Positions 14,446-15,029 of a stretch of 15,029 nt of DNA are shown here, piece by piece. Within the stretch, counting starts at the first letter, position 1. Every line of letters begins with the position of its first letter. The stretch is taken from contig CAIPSZ010000159.1 of NCBI GenBank assembly GCA_903867845.1, forward strand, positions 1-15,029, written 5' to 3'. Below the pieces are notes generated by a model. It did not search any database. It saw only the letters and a list, made by a program, of their open reading frames with translations, and was not told where the DNA came from. Position numbers and translations under genes: made by a program. Source of the stretch: Candidatus Kerfeldbacteria bacterium. Its GTDB lineage: Bacteria; Patescibacteriota; Patescibacteriia; PEXW01.

Positions 14446-15029
14446 ATGCCCCTCTTTGCCTACACCGCGCGCAATGCCCAAGGTGGCACTGTCACTGGTA
14501 CGCAGGAAGCAAAGGACGAGCACTTCCTGACGTCCATTTTACGCGTCCACAACCTCGCCCTCGTCAGCACGCACGTGAGTACGAGTGACAAGAAGAAGCA
14601 CGTGTTTTCTTTTAATATTTCCTTTGGTGGAATTCCCATCGTTCAGAAAATATTCTTCTTGCAAAATCTGCAGGTCATGGTGCGTACAGGTTTTTCTCTT
14701 GGTCACGCACTGGACACCCTCGGACTTCAGATTGAACATAAAGCCTTTAAGAAGGTTATCCTCGAGCTCGCGCACGACGTCGAGAGCGGTATCACCCTTT
14801 CGTCGGCAATGGCGAAGCACCCAAAAGTCTTCAATGAACTTTTCGTGAACATGATTGCAGCAGGTGAAGTTTCCGGAAAACTGGATGAGGTACTGCTCCG
14901 CCTCACTATTCAAATAAAGAAAGACCACCAACTCGTTTCAAAAATTCGCGGGGCGCTTACCTACCCAATCATTGTCGTCGTCGCGATCATCGTGCTCGGT
15001 ACGGTCATGATGGTGTACGTCGAGATCGG
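14446..15029 (+). CDS. pilC: Type IV pilus inner-membrane platform protein PilC/GspF, N-terminal part (cut by window edge)
   Basis: Polytopic protein that couples PilB to pilin insertion into the growing fibre. From the ATG at 14446, 194 codons are present with no stop before the right edge. The start MPLFAYTARNAQG is the usual PilC/GspF opening (F-x-Y-x-A-x-x-x-x-G). The first cytoplasmic GspF domain follows, with FFLQNLQVMVRTGFSLGHAL (about residues 70-89), FNELFVNMIAAGEVSGKLDEVL (around 128-149, the typical GE-SG-L motif) and KIRGALTYPII, which leads into the first membrane segment. It starts 3 bases after pilB stops, so the two are in one operon. Only a weak purine-rich AAGAG precedes the start. 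Confidence 0.93.
   Translation, partial: MPLFAYTARNAQGGTVTGTQEAKDEHFLTSILRVHNLALVSTHVSTSDKKKHVFSFNISFGGIPIVQKIFFLQNLQVMVRTGFSLGHALDTLGLQIEHKAFKKVILELAHDVESGITLSSAMAKHPKVFNELFVNMIAAGEVSGKLDEVLLRLTIQIKKDHQLVSKIRGALTYPIIVVVAIIVLGTVMMVYVEI

Noticed and set aside
1..15029. Recoded TGA (Gly) as in Gracilibacteria and Absconditabacteria
   Set aside because: TGA ends pgeF-murD, ftsW, murG and the glycosyltransferase exactly where the families end, and no in-frame TGA interrupts a gene.

Overview
This 15 kb window reads as a piece of a bacterial chromosome, most likely from a Candidate Phyla Radiation (Patescibacteria) organism with roughly balanced G+C. The assignment rests on variant cell-wall enzymes (MurG without the usual GGTGGH loop, MurC with EADEYN instead of DESD), a small membrane protein of a type I associate with CPR genomes, a type IV pilus assembly ATPase and platform gene pair, and very compact spacing. 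TGA is used as a normal stop, so the TGA-recoding CPR lineages (Gracilibacteria, Absconditabacteria) are excluded. No RNA gene, CRISPR array, insertion sequence or integrase was seen, and no stretch above 300 bases lacks a gene.

Layout. (A) 1-2684, minus strand: murB, hpf, secA. The secA gene runs off the left edge. (B) 2684-3835, plus strand: one promoter, one unrecognised membrane-anchored gene with two lipoyl-like domains, and one terminator. This unit is inverted between murB and murC. (C) 3813-10934, minus strand: a division/cell-wall operon in the order small membrane protein, mraY, pgeF-murD fusion, ftsW, murG, murC. Four of these genes (pgeF-murD, ftsW, murG, murC) are joined by ATGA stop/start overlaps. 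(D) 10753-12654, plus strand: a GT-C (family 39-like) membrane glycosyltransferase. Its 5' end overlaps the small membrane protein gene antisense. (E) 12651-15029, plus strand: a promoter with a candidate operator, then pilB and the start of pilC.

How the genes work together. MurB, MurC and MurD make the cytoplasmic UDP-MurNAc-peptide precursor. MraY and MurG convert precursor to lipid I and lipid II. FtsW polymerises lipid II at the septum. SecA drives protein export and HPF hibernates ribosomes. The GT39-like enzyme probably glycosylates an exported acceptor. PilB and PilC build a type IV pilus or a related secretion filament.

The most striking feature is the single reading frame joining a complete PgeF (YfiH, peptidoglycan editing) domain to a complete MurD. 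This would place quality control of the first stem residue on the same polypeptide as the enzyme that adds the second residue. Also notable are the inverted lipoyl-like gene with overlapping face-to-face -10 boxes and a terminator shared with the murC end, an inverted repeat across the pilB promoter, near absence of Shine-Dalgarno motifs with several possible leaderless starts, and a SecA sequence that leaves the family consensus in its last dozen residues before the window edge.
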